Part shown: positions 1 through 6,933 of the stretch, one piece after another
Layout: each line of letters begins with the position of its first letter
Numbering within the stretch: position 1 is the first letter of the stretch
Origin: an uncultured Paracoccaceae bacterium
GTDB lineage: Bacteria; Pseudomonadota; Alphaproteobacteria; Rhodobacterales; Rhodobacteraceae
Assembly: GCA_937927885.1 (NCBI GenBank)
Contig: CALEZJ010000029.1
Location: 1 to 6,933, forward strand
Length of the DNA stretch: 6,933 bases
Direction: 5' to 3'
Program-made: the position numbers and the translations under genes
The notes under the pieces: generated by a model
Told to the model about the DNA's origin: nothing
Database searches by the model: none
What the model saw: only the letters and a program-made list of their open reading frames with translations

Positions 1-89
1 CCCCCCGTCTGCGCGCAATTCAGAGCGCCTGCGAGGCGCTGCCTGCCTTTGCCGCCGCCCACCCGTCGCGCCAGCCGGATTCCGAGTAG
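1..89 (+). CDS. maiA: C-terminal end of a zeta-class GST / maleylacetoacetate isomerase-like protein (partial)
   Basis: Only the 3' end is in the window. The reading frame begins at base 3 and ends at a TAG at 87-89, giving 28 residues. They contain the run ACEALPAFAAAHPSRQPDSE. Zeta-class glutathione S-transferases (maleylacetoacetate isomerase, and the related maleylpyruvate isomerase) typically end in a sequence of the type ACxALPAFxxAxPxRQPDA, so the match is specific despite its length. The family carries out glutathione-dependent cis-trans isomerisation of maleylacetoacetate to fumarylacetoacetate in tyrosine/homogentisate breakdown, or of maleylpyruvate in gentisate breakdown; the fragment cannot tell these apart. 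The active-site half lies outside the window. The identification rests on recognition of the tail alone, so a generic GST-family protein is also possible. Confidence 0.72.
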   Translation, partial: PRLRAIQSACEALPAFAAAHPSRQPDSE

Positions 90-99
90 CCGGAAAAAG

Positions 100-113
100 T
101 GACCGCTCGGTCA
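100..113. promoter_or_regulatory. Perfect 14-bp palindrome, candidate TetR-type operator
   Basis: The sequence TGACCG-CT-CGGTCA is a perfect inverted repeat of two 6-bp arms around a 2-bp centre. It starts 10 bp after the upstream stop codon and ends about 160 bp before dctP. Palindromes built on GACCG-NN-CGGTC are common among TetR-family repressor operators, which is the basis for the suggestion. No regulator gene is in the window. An alternative is a short terminator hairpin, but no T-run follows on the + strand. A CTTTTTCC run follows it on the - strand, where no gene is visible. Confidence 0.45.
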
Positions 114-201
114 ACAAATTCTTCTTGCAGGAATCGGCCCCGCGTGGAACCGTGCAGGCGCAACGATCTGTCAGGCCGAGCCCCGCCAACGCAAGAAAAT
201 G

Positions 202-243
202 TTGGCAATATAGTGCGACCTGTGCCATCAACTGCAACATAAT
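202..243 (+). promoter_or_regulatory. Candidate promoter region of the TRAP operon
   Basis: This AT-richer stretch lies in an otherwise GC-rich region. It holds TTGGCA at 202-207 (5 of 6 to the -35 consensus), TATAGT at 209-214 and CATAAT at 238-243 (each 5 of 6 to the -10 consensus). No single pair has both good boxes and a 16-18 bp spacer. CATAAT would have the poor -35 GCGACC 17 bp upstream, and TTGGCA would have CATCAA 18 bp downstream. A start driven by CATAAT would lie near base 250, just upstream of the ribosome binding site. The region very probably contains the dctP promoter, but the exact elements are uncertain. Confidence 0.35.
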
Positions 244-247
244 GCCA
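203..247. repeat. Three TGGCA/TGCCA half-sites at 20-bp spacing
   Basis: TGGCA begins at 203, TGCCA at 223 and TGCCA again at 243. The first is inverted relative to the other two, which extend to the similar strings TGCCATCAAC and TGCCATAAC. The spacing is exactly 20 bp each time, about two turns of B-DNA, so the boxes would face the same side of the helix. They overlap the candidate -35 and -10 elements, as expected for repressor or activator half-sites. Five-base boxes are short enough to recur by chance. Confidence 0.3.
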
Positions 248-260
248 TAACGTGTCTTTG

Positions 261-267
261 GGAGGAG
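261..267 (+). promoter_or_regulatory. Ribosome binding site that fixes the dctP start
   Basis: GGAGGAG lies 5 bp before the ATG at 273. An in-frame ATG-less alternative start (GTG at 252) would put this Shine-Dalgarno sequence inside the gene and add seven non-hydrophobic residues before the signal peptide. The site therefore decides for 273. Confidence 0.85.
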
Positions 268-272
268 CACAA

Positions 273-1313
273 ATGATCCATCGCAGAACCCTCGTTGCCC
301 TGATGGGCGCCGCCGCCGCGCTGGCGCTGACCTCGGGCGCCGCCCTGGCGCAGGAATTCACCCTGCGCATGCACCAGTTCCTGCCCGCCCAGGCCAATGT
401 GCCGCGGCTGGTGCTGGATGTCTGGGCGGACAACGTCGAACGCGATTCGGGCGGCCGCATCCGCATCGAGCGTCACGCCGCCATGGCGCTGGGCGGCACC
501 CCGCCTGAACTGATGGACCAGGTCATGGACGGTGTCGCCGACATCATCTGGACGGTGAACGGTTATACGCCGGGCCGCTTCCCGCGCACCGAGGTTCTGG
601 AACTGCCGTTCTTCGTGTCGGACGCCCGCGCCGCCTCGGCCGCGCTTTGGCAGATGTACGAAGAGCACATGCGCGACGATTTCGAGGGTGTTCACATGCT
701 GGGCATGTGGGTGCACGGCCCCGGCATGTTCCACACCAACCGCCCGGTACGCGTCCCCTCGGATCTGCAGGGCATGAAGATCCGCGGCGGTTCGCGTGGG
801 GTGAACGGTCTGCTGGGCCTCGTCGGCGCCGAGGCCATCGGCATGCCGGTGTCGCAAGTGCCCGAGTCGCTTTCGCGCGGCGTGATCGACGGCACGACGA
901 TCCCGTGGGAGGTGACCACCTCGCTGCGCGTCGCGGAACTGGTGAACAACCACACCGAATTCGGATCGGCCGCCGGGCTCTACACGCTGACCTTCTCGTT
1001 CGCGATGAATCAGGACGTCTACGACAGCCTGCCCGCCGATCTGCAGGCGGTCATCGACCAGAATTCGGGGCTCGACTTCTCGGTGTTTGCGGGGGGCACG
1101 CAGGCGGATGCCGACGGCCCGGCGCGTCAAGTCGCGGTGGATCGGGGCAACAACATCATCACCGTCACCGAGGAAGAGGCCGCCCAATGGGCCGAGGTCG
1201 TCCAGCCGCTCTATGAGGCCTGGATTACCGACATGAACGGGCGCGGCATCGACGGTCAGGCGCTGATCGACCAGGCCCGCGCCTTGATGGCGGCCTACGA
1301 AGCGGCGAACTGA
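273..1313 (+). CDS. dctP: TRAP transporter substrate-binding protein, DctP family
   Basis: This is the periplasmic receptor of a tripartite ATP-independent (TRAP) transporter; it binds an organic acid and delivers it to the membrane permease. From the ATG at 273 the protein is 346 aa, normal for the family. Residues 1-26 are a Sec signal peptide: RR at 4-5, a hydrophobic Ala/Leu core, and ALA-Q as the likely cleavage site at 26/27. The mature protein starts with the usual strand EFTLRMHQFLP. The family signature region runs from about 162 to 213: PSDLQGMKIRG, then AIGMPVSQVPESLSRGVIDG. Arg171 in MKIRG is in the position of the conserved arginine that salt-bridges the substrate carboxylate in DctP/SiaP-type proteins. 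The substrate cannot be read from the sequence. dctQ and dctM follow directly, so the three are surely one operon; this gene carries the strong ribosome binding site. Confidence 0.95.
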   Translation: MIHRRTLVALMGAAAALALTSGAALAQEFTLRMHQFLPAQANVPRLVLDVWADNVERDSGGRIRIERHAAMALGGTPPELMDQVMDGVADIIWTVNGYTPGRFPRTEVLELPFFVSDARAASAALWQMYEEHMRDDFEGVHMLGMWVHGPGMFHTNRPVRVPSDLQGMKIRGGSRGVNGLLGLVGAEAIGMPVSQVPESLSRGVIDGTTIPWEVTTSLRVAELVNNHTEFGSAAGLYTLTFSFAMNQDVYDSLPADLQAVIDQNSGLDFSVFAGGTQADADGPARQVAVDRGNNIITVTEEEAAQWAEVVQPLYEAWITDMNGRGIDGQALIDQARALMAAYEAAN

Positions 1314-1379
1314 CCGGAACGAAAGAAGTGGATCGTGGCGACTGGGCCACGCCCCGATTGCCTCGCAAGGGTGGGTGCG

Positions 1380-1973
1380 GTGATCAAGGTCATTCACAGG
1401 ATATTTCACGCCATCGCCTGGCTGATGGCCGTCTTTGGCGGCGCGGTTCTGAGCGTTCTTGTGCTCATGCTTTGCGCCTCGATCTTTGGCCGTACGGCGA
1501 CCTCGATCCTGCATTCGGCATGGATGACCGAAACCGCGCCAGACCTTGCGCGCTGGCTGCTGTCGACCGGGATAGGGCCGATCTATGGCGATTACGAATT
1601 CCTCGTCGCGGGCCTTGCGCTGAGCGTCTTCTGCTTTCTGGGCTGGTGCCAGATCACCGCGGGCCATGCCACGGTGGATGTGTTCACCACGGCCCTGCGC
1701 GACCGGCAGCGGCGCATCCTGCAAATGGTGATCGAGATCCTCTTTGCCGTCGCGCTGGTCCTGATCGCGCTGCAGCTCTATGACGGGTTGCAGACGGTGA
1801 TGCGGCGACGCTCGACAACCTTCATGTTGCAGTATCCGCTCTGGTGGAACTATCTGGCCGCCTTTGTGCCGGCAGCCATTACAGCGGCAATCGGCGTCTG
1901 GATGGCCCTGGTGCGCATCGCCGAGGCCGCGATGAACCGGCCTCTGATTACCGTGCACGGAGCAGAGCATTGA
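1380..1973 (+). CDS. dctQ: TRAP transporter small permease subunit, DctQ family
   Basis: This is the small inner-membrane subunit that pairs with DctM. From the GTG at 1380 the protein is 197 aa with four predicted membrane helices, about residues 12-33, 72-92, 115-137 and 157-178. The stretch GDYEFLVAGLALSVFCFLGW (70-89), followed by QITAGHATVDVF, matches the DctQ pattern in which an acidic residue before TM2 and an H-x-x-V-D motif after it are conserved. RRRSTTFMLQYPLWW before TM4 is also typical. The start is uncertain. GTG 1335 (212 aa) has AGAAG 6 bp upstream; GTG 1380 has AAGG at 1367-1370. I prefer 1380 because only 10 of the 15 extra codons end in G or C, low for this genome, and because the shorter N-terminus leads straight into TM1. 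The stop overlaps the dctM start. Confidence 0.88.
   Translation: MIKVIHRIFHAIAWLMAVFGGAVLSVLVLMLCASIFGRTATSILHSAWMTETAPDLARWLLSTGIGPIYGDYEFLVAGLALSVFCFLGWCQITAGHATVDVFTTALRDRQRRILQMVIEILFAVALVLIALQLYDGLQTVMRRRSTTFMLQYPLWWNYLAAFVPAAITAAIGVWMALVRIAEAAMNRPLITVHGAEH
1959..1973 (+). promoter_or_regulatory. RBS and TTG start overlapping the dctQ stop (translational coupling)
   Basis: GGAG at 1959-1962 lies 7 bp before TTG at 1970-1972. The TTG shares bases with the dctQ stop TGA at 1971-1973, in the arrangement TTGA. No ATG or GTG in the dctM frame sits nearby, and the next in-frame ATG (2051) would remove the first membrane helix. The overlap is the classic geometry for translational coupling of permease subunits. 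Confidence 0.75.
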
Positions 1974-3283
1974 GCAATCTCGAAATCGGCATCCTGTCCT
2001 TTCCCGCGCTGCTGGTGCTGATCTTCCTGCGCGTGCCGATCGGGCTGGCCATGTTCATCACGGGCTTTGTCGGCTATTTCCTGGTGACCGGCGACACCCG
2101 CATGCCGATGGCCCGGCTGAAATCGGCTGCATATTCCACCTTTGCCAGCGAATCGCTGGCGGTGATCCCGATGTTCCTGCTTATGGGGTATTTCGCCACC
2201 ATCGGCGGGATGTCCAAGGCTCTGTTCAAGGCTGCCGAGGCGTTCTTGGGCCACCGCAAGGGCGGCGTGGGGATTGCCGCGATTGCCTCCTGCGCGGGGT
2301 TCGGGGCGATCTGCGGTTCGTCTCTGGCGACCGCCGCCACGATGGGCCGGGTCGCCCTGCCGGAACTGAAGCGGTTTGGCTATCACGGCGGGATTTCCAC
2401 CGCGCTCCTGGCCGCCGGGGGAACGCTGGGCATCCTGATCCCGCCCTCCGTCGTTCTGGTGATCTATGCGATTCTGGCCGAACAGAACATTGCCAAGCTG
2501 TTCCTGGCTGCCTTTGTGCCGGGGCTTCTGGCCGCGATCGGCTACATGATCGTCATTCGCATCTATGTGCATCTTTACCCCGAGCGCGCGGGCACGGCCG
2601 AACGCGTGCCCATGGCCCAGCGCTTTCGTCTGCTGGCCTCGGTCTGGCCCGTGCTCCTTGTCTTTGCCGCGGTGGTGGGGGGCATCTATGGCGGCATCTT
2701 CACCCCGACCGAGGGCGCGGCCATCGGCGCGCTGGGCACCGGGCTCATCGCGCTGGCCAACCGGGGCCTGACCTGGCGCACGCTGCTGGACAGCTTCACC
2801 TCGACGGCGCGCTCAACGGCGATGATCTTTTTCATCGTCTTTGGCGCTGGCTTCTATAACAGCTTCCTTGCGCTGACCCAGGTTCCGCAATCCCTGTCGT
2901 CCTGGGTCGTGGGGCTGGGCCTGTCGCCGATCATGGTGCTGGTGGTGATCCTGGCGATCTATCTGGTGCTGGGCTGCGTGATGGACAGCCTGTCGATGAT
3001 CCTGTTGACGATCCCGATCTTTTTCCCGGTGATGATGGCGCTCGACTTTGGCATGTCGCCCGAACATGTGGCGATCTGGTTCGGGATTCTGGTGCTGATC
3101 GTGGTGGAAACCGGGCTGATCACCCCGCCGGTCGGGATGAACCTGTTCATCATCAACGCCATGGACCGCGCCACACCGATGATCCAGACCTACAAGGCGG
3201 TGATCTTCTTTGTCGCCTCGGATCTGGTGCGGGTGGCGATCCTGGTGGCCTTTCCGGCAATCACGCTGTTCCTGATCCCATAA
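1970..3283 (+). CDS. dctM: TRAP transporter large permease subunit, DctM family
   Basis: This is the main transmembrane subunit, which moves substrate using an ion (usually Na+) gradient; it belongs to the ion transporter superfamily. Starting at TTG 1970 the protein is 437 aa, the normal family length, and is hydrophobic throughout with a dozen or so membrane segments. Family motifs seen in order: LIFLRVPIGLAM in the first helix region, SCAGFGAICGSSLATAATMG with GSS at 116-118, GTLGILIPPS at 151-160 (first helix-breaking PP motif), PTEGAA at 246-251, and the pseudo-symmetric second motif ETGLITPPVGMN at 380-391. An upstream in-frame ATG at 1844 lies deep inside dctQ and would add 42 non-membrane residues, so it is rejected. 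The gene overlaps dctQ by 4 bp. Substrate unknown; an organic acid is expected from the DctP partner. Confidence 0.95.
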   Translation: MSNLEIGILSFPALLVLIFLRVPIGLAMFITGFVGYFLVTGDTRMPMARLKSAAYSTFASESLAVIPMFLLMGYFATIGGMSKALFKAAEAFLGHRKGGVGIAAIASCAGFGAICGSSLATAATMGRVALPELKRFGYHGGISTALLAAGGTLGILIPPSVVLVIYAILAEQNIAKLFLAAFVPGLLAAIGYMIVIRIYVHLYPERAGTAERVPMAQRFRLLASVWPVLLVFAAVVGGIYGGIFTPTEGAAIGALGTGLIALANRGLTWRTLLDSFTSTARSTAMIFFIVFGAGFYNSFLALTQVPQSLSSWVVGLGLSPIMVLVVILAIYLVLGCVMDSLSMILLTIPIFFPVMMALDFGMSPEHVAIWFGILVLIVVETGLITPPVGMNLFIINAMDRATPMIQTYKAVIFFVASDLVRVAILVAFPAITLFLIP

Positions 3284-3290
3284 GCAGGCC

Positions 3291-3322
3291 CGGGCGGGGG
3301 AATTTCGCGATTCCCCTGCCCG
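3291..3322 (+). terminator. GC-rich hairpin after dctM, probable terminator of the TRAP operon
   Basis: The left arm 3291-3303 (CGGGCGGGGGAAT) pairs with the right arm 3310-3322 (ATTCCCCTGCCCG). This gives 13 consecutive base pairs with one G-U wobble around the 6-base loop TTCGCG. It begins 7 bp after the dctM stop. No T-run follows, so it is not a textbook intrinsic terminator. Such hairpins in GC-rich alphaproteobacteria may still terminate, pause RNA polymerase or protect the mRNA 3' end. The parC start follows only 23 bp later. Confidence 0.6.
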
Positions 3323-3345
3323 AATTCCCGCGCTAGAAGCGGCGC
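3311..3345 (+). promoter_or_regulatory. Candidate parC promoter / start region (possible leaderless start)
   Basis: TAGAAG at 3334-3339 can be read in two ways. Its AGAAG (3335-3339) is a modest Shine-Dalgarno sequence 6 bp before the ATG. The hexamer is also 4 of 6 to a -10 box, with a weak -35 TTCCCC at 3311-3316 exactly 17 bp upstream. Read as a -10 box, transcription would begin at or next to the A of the ATG at 3346. The -35 would sit inside the right arm of the preceding hairpin. Confidence 0.3.
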
Positions 3346-5667
<2,322 letters not shown>

Positions 5668-5675
5668 CCCCGGCG

Positions 5676-5704
5676 TTGCCTAACGGAATGGCATGGGCTA
5701 AGGC
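5676..5704 (+). promoter_or_regulatory. Weak candidate promoter upstream of the lipoprotein gene
   Basis: TTGCCT at 5676-5681 (4 of 6 to the -35 consensus) is followed after exactly 17 bp by TAAGGC at 5699-5704, which keeps only the first TA of the -10 consensus. A 5-bp hairpin CTGGG/CCCAG (5704-5708 and 5714-5718) would fall at the start of such a transcript. The 64-bp gap after parC is also short enough for read-through, so an own promoter is only a possibility. Confidence 0.2.
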
Positions 5705-5731
5705 TGGGCGGTTCCCAGACGGATTGCCGCC

Positions 5732-6373
5732 ATGCCCTTTGCCCTGTCCCTGCGCTCCTTCGCCGCGATTGCCTTTCTGGGCCTGACGGCGGCCTGTTCG
5801 ACCAGCGGCGCCAATCTGGGCGACCTGCGTGAGGAATTCGGCGATTTCCGCCTGTGCTACAACATTGTCACCACCAATGACGCGGTGCAGGGTCCGCTCT
5901 CGCGCGAGGCTGACCTCGACGAATTCGCCGACCGGATCCGCGACCAGATCGACCGCCGGTTTGGCCGCTACGAGGGCTCGCACCTCTATCACATCGCCAT
6001 CCACCTCGACGCCTATGTGCTGGCGCTGCCGGGGATCCCGGTGGTCGCCTCGCCACGCTCGGCGCTGATCATCAGCGTCAACCTGTGGGATGACCGGCTG
6101 GGTCGGCCGCTCCACGCCGAGCCCGAGCAATTCACCGTTCTGGAAAGCGCGTCGGGGTCCAGTCTGGTAGGTTCCGGACTGACCCAGAGTGCCGAGCAGC
6201 AGATGGCCCAACTGGCCGAAAACGCGGCCATGCGCATCGAGGAATGGATGCTGGCGAACCCGGGCTGGTTCGCCCCGGCCGTGCCGGGCGAGGCCGCGCA
6301 AACCGTGGACGAACCCGCCAGCGCGACCCCTCCCGAAGGGGCCGAAGCAGGCAGCAGCTGCGGGCGCCGCTGA
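5732..6373 (+). CDS. Small lipoprotein of unknown function
   Basis: I do not recognise a named family. The 213-aa protein has a lipoprotein signal peptide: RS at 8-9, hydrophobic core FAAIAFLGL, and LTAAC with Cys22 as the lipidated residue. Serine follows at +2, which by the E. coli sorting rule would favour the outer membrane. Residues 59-78 (EADLDEFADRIRDQIDRRFG) form a charged amphipathic helix. Residues 84-119 hold strand-like segments ending in SALIISVNLWDDRLG, which could be a beta-hairpin. Residues 152-175 form a second helix (SAEQQMAQLAENAAMRIEEW), ending in NPGWF. The last 33 residues are Pro/Ala/Glu-rich and probably disordered. Cys42 and Cys210 are the other cysteines. A weak CGGA about 8 bp before the ATG is the only Shine-Dalgarno candidate. 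Its location between parC and tuf tells nothing clear about function. Confidence 0.82.
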   Translation: MPFALSLRSFAAIAFLGLTAACSTSGANLGDLREEFGDFRLCYNIVTTNDAVQGPLSREADLDEFADRIRDQIDRRFGRYEGSHLYHIAIHLDAYVLALPGIPVVASPRSALIISVNLWDDRLGRPLHAEPEQFTVLESASGSSLVGSGLTQSAEQQMAQLAENAAMRIEEWMLANPGWFAPAVPGEAAQTVDEPASATPPEGAEAGSSCGRR

Positions 6374-6407
6374 TCGGCGATCACGGCCGTTTCTTGCGCC
6401 AATCCGC

Positions 6408-6442
6408 TTGATTTTTCCGGTTTTGGCCAGTAGGACGCGCCC
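6408..6442 (+). promoter_or_regulatory. Candidate tuf promoter with GC-rich discriminator
   Basis: TTGATT at 6408-6413 (-35) is followed after 17 bp by TAGGAC at 6431-6436 (-10), with the T-rich spacer ATTTTTCCGGTTTTGG. The -10 keeps TA and A but has C at -7. Many alphaproteobacterial promoters are reported to lack T at -7 and to rely on CarD. The discriminator GCGCCC (6437-6442) is fully G/C, the kind seen at promoters inhibited during the stringent response. Transcription would start near 6443 and leave a leader of about 95 bases. Confidence 0.45.
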
Positions 6443-6495
6443 GACGCGGCCAGCCCGGTTGCGGGATCATGCCCGCCGCGCTCGATATCCCGTAA

Positions 6496-6516
6496 GGTGC
6501 GCTTCCTCGGCGCACC
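6496..6516 (+). promoter_or_regulatory. Hairpin in the tuf leader
   Basis: GGTGCGC at 6496-6502 pairs perfectly with GCGCACC at 6510-6516 around the loop TTCCTCG. It ends 10 bp before the AGGAGG ribosome binding site of tuf and would be transcribed in the 5' leader. No T-run follows, so it is unlikely to be a terminator. Roles in mRNA stability or in keeping the ribosome binding site open are possible but not shown. Confidence 0.4.
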
Positions 6517-6537
6517 GCACCGAACCAGGAGGCCATC

Positions 6538-6933
6538 ATGGCGAAGGCAAAGTTTGAACGGACGAAACCGCACGTCAACATCGGGACGATCGGTCACGTT
6601 GACCACGGCAAGACGACGCTGACGGCGGCGATCACGAAGTATTTCGGCGAGTTCCGCGCCTATGACCAGATCGACGGCGCGCCCGAGGAAAAGGCCCGCG
6701 GGATCACGATCTCGACCGCGCATGTGGAATATGAAACCGCGAACCGCCACTATGCGCACGTCGACTGCCCCGGCCACGCCGACTATGTGAAGAACATGAT
6801 CACCGGCGCTGCGCAGATGGACGGCGCGATCCTGGTGTGCGCCGCCTCGGACGGCCCGATGCCGCAGACGCGCGAGCACATCCTGCTCGGCCGTCAGGTG
6901 GGCATTCCCTACATGGTCGTCTACATGAACAAG
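6538..6933 (+). CDS. tuf: Elongation factor Tu (N-terminal 132 residues; cut by the window end)
   Basis: EF-Tu is the GTPase that delivers aminoacyl-tRNA to the ribosome. The start is certain: ATG at 6538, 5 bp after a perfect AGGAGG (6527-6532), with the protein opening [20 protein letters not shown]. The GTPase motifs are all intact: the P-loop GHVDHGKT at 19-26, switch [10 protein letters not shown], and switch [22 protein letters not shown]. The NKxD guanine-specificity motif is cut after NK, the last two codons of the window. About one third of the usual 390-odd residues is present. The gene is preceded by a lipoprotein gene and a 164-bp leader rather than by fusA, so this is probably not the str-operon copy. 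Alphaproteobacteria often carry two tuf copies, and the second copy often precedes tRNA-Trp/secE/nusG; what follows here is not visible. Confidence 0.98.
   Translation, partial: MAKAKFERTKPHVNIGTIGHVDHGKTTLTAAITKYFGEFRAYDQIDGAPEEKARGITISTAHVEYETANRHYAHVDCPGHADYVKNMITGAAQMDGAILVCAASDGPMPQTREHILLGRQVGIPYMVVYMNK

Noticed and set aside
24..40. Inverted repeat AGCGCCT-GCG-AGGCGCT near the window start.
   Set aside because: It lies inside the coding frame of the upstream gene, ahead of its stop at 87-89, and no T-run follows closely enough. It is best explained as codon composition (SACEAL region).
202..219. Sigma-54-like sequence TTGGCAATATAGTGCGA upstream of dctP.
   Set aside because: The GG and GC dinucleotides are separated by 9 bp instead of the strict 10 bp of -24/-12 promoters, and the -12 element lacks the TTGC form.
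252..272. Upstream in-frame GTG start for dctP (adds 7 residues).
   Set aside because: The strong GGAGGAG Shine-Dalgarno sequence lies inside this extension, 5 bp before ATG 273, and the signal peptide begins properly at 273.
228..1970. Long open frame on the - strand opposite dctP and dctQ (580 aa).
   Set aside because: It mirrors the + strand genes. The protein is rich in His, Arg, Gln and Gly with no membrane, signal or domain pattern, and stop codons are rare in any frame of GC-rich DNA.
6353..6400. Possible terminator after the lipoprotein gene (imperfect CAGCTGC/GCCGCTG pairing, GATCGGCGATC).
   Set aside because: The stem has a mismatch and overlaps the stop codon, the second repeat is only an 11-bp palindrome, and no T-run follows closely. 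Too weak to list.
6374..6537. A tRNA gene ahead of tuf, as found before tufB in some bacteria.
   Set aside because: No GGTTCGA-type T-loop, no paired acceptor arms and no anticodon stem of the right geometry are present.

Overview
The window reads as ordinary GC-rich alphaproteobacterial chromosome, most likely from the Rhodobacterales (a Rhodobacter/Paracoccus/roseobacter-type organism). Supporting this are the very high G+C with strong third-position G/C bias, a tripartite TRAP transporter operon, alphaproteobacterial-type ParC and EF-Tu proteins, and promoter-like sequences that lack the last T of the -10 box. All recognisable genes are on the + strand.

Layout. Bases 1-89 hold the last codons of a gene whose C-terminus looks like a zeta-class glutathione S-transferase (maleylacetoacetate isomerase type). 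Bases 90-272 are an intergenic control region with a perfect TGACCG-CT-CGGTCA palindrome and three TGGCA/TGCCA boxes spaced exactly 20 bp apart. Bases 273-3283 form a TRAP uptake operon in the order dctP-dctQ-dctM: periplasmic binding protein, small 4-TM permease and large permease. dctM starts at a TTG that overlaps the dctQ stop. A GC-rich hairpin at 3291-3322 closes the operon. Bases 3346-5667 encode topoisomerase IV subunit A (parC). Bases 5732-6373 encode an unrecognised small lipoprotein. Bases 6374-6537 are a leader with a candidate promoter and a hairpin. Bases 6538-6933 are the first 132 codons of tuf (EF-Tu), cut by the window end.

How they work together. The three TRAP genes form one functional unit, importing an organic acid (substrate not readable) driven by an ion gradient. 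parC and tuf are housekeeping genes that merely neighbour it. The tuf copy is not preceded by fusA, so it is probably a stand-alone copy rather than the str-operon copy.

I see no CRISPR array, insertion sequence, tRNA, rRNA or phage-like segment, and no sign of an undescribed multi-gene system. The points most worth a second look are the two regulatory motifs upstream of dctP, the non-canonical residues in the ParC quinolone/DNA-binding loop, a possible leaderless start for parC, and the lipoprotein of unknown function between parC and tuf.
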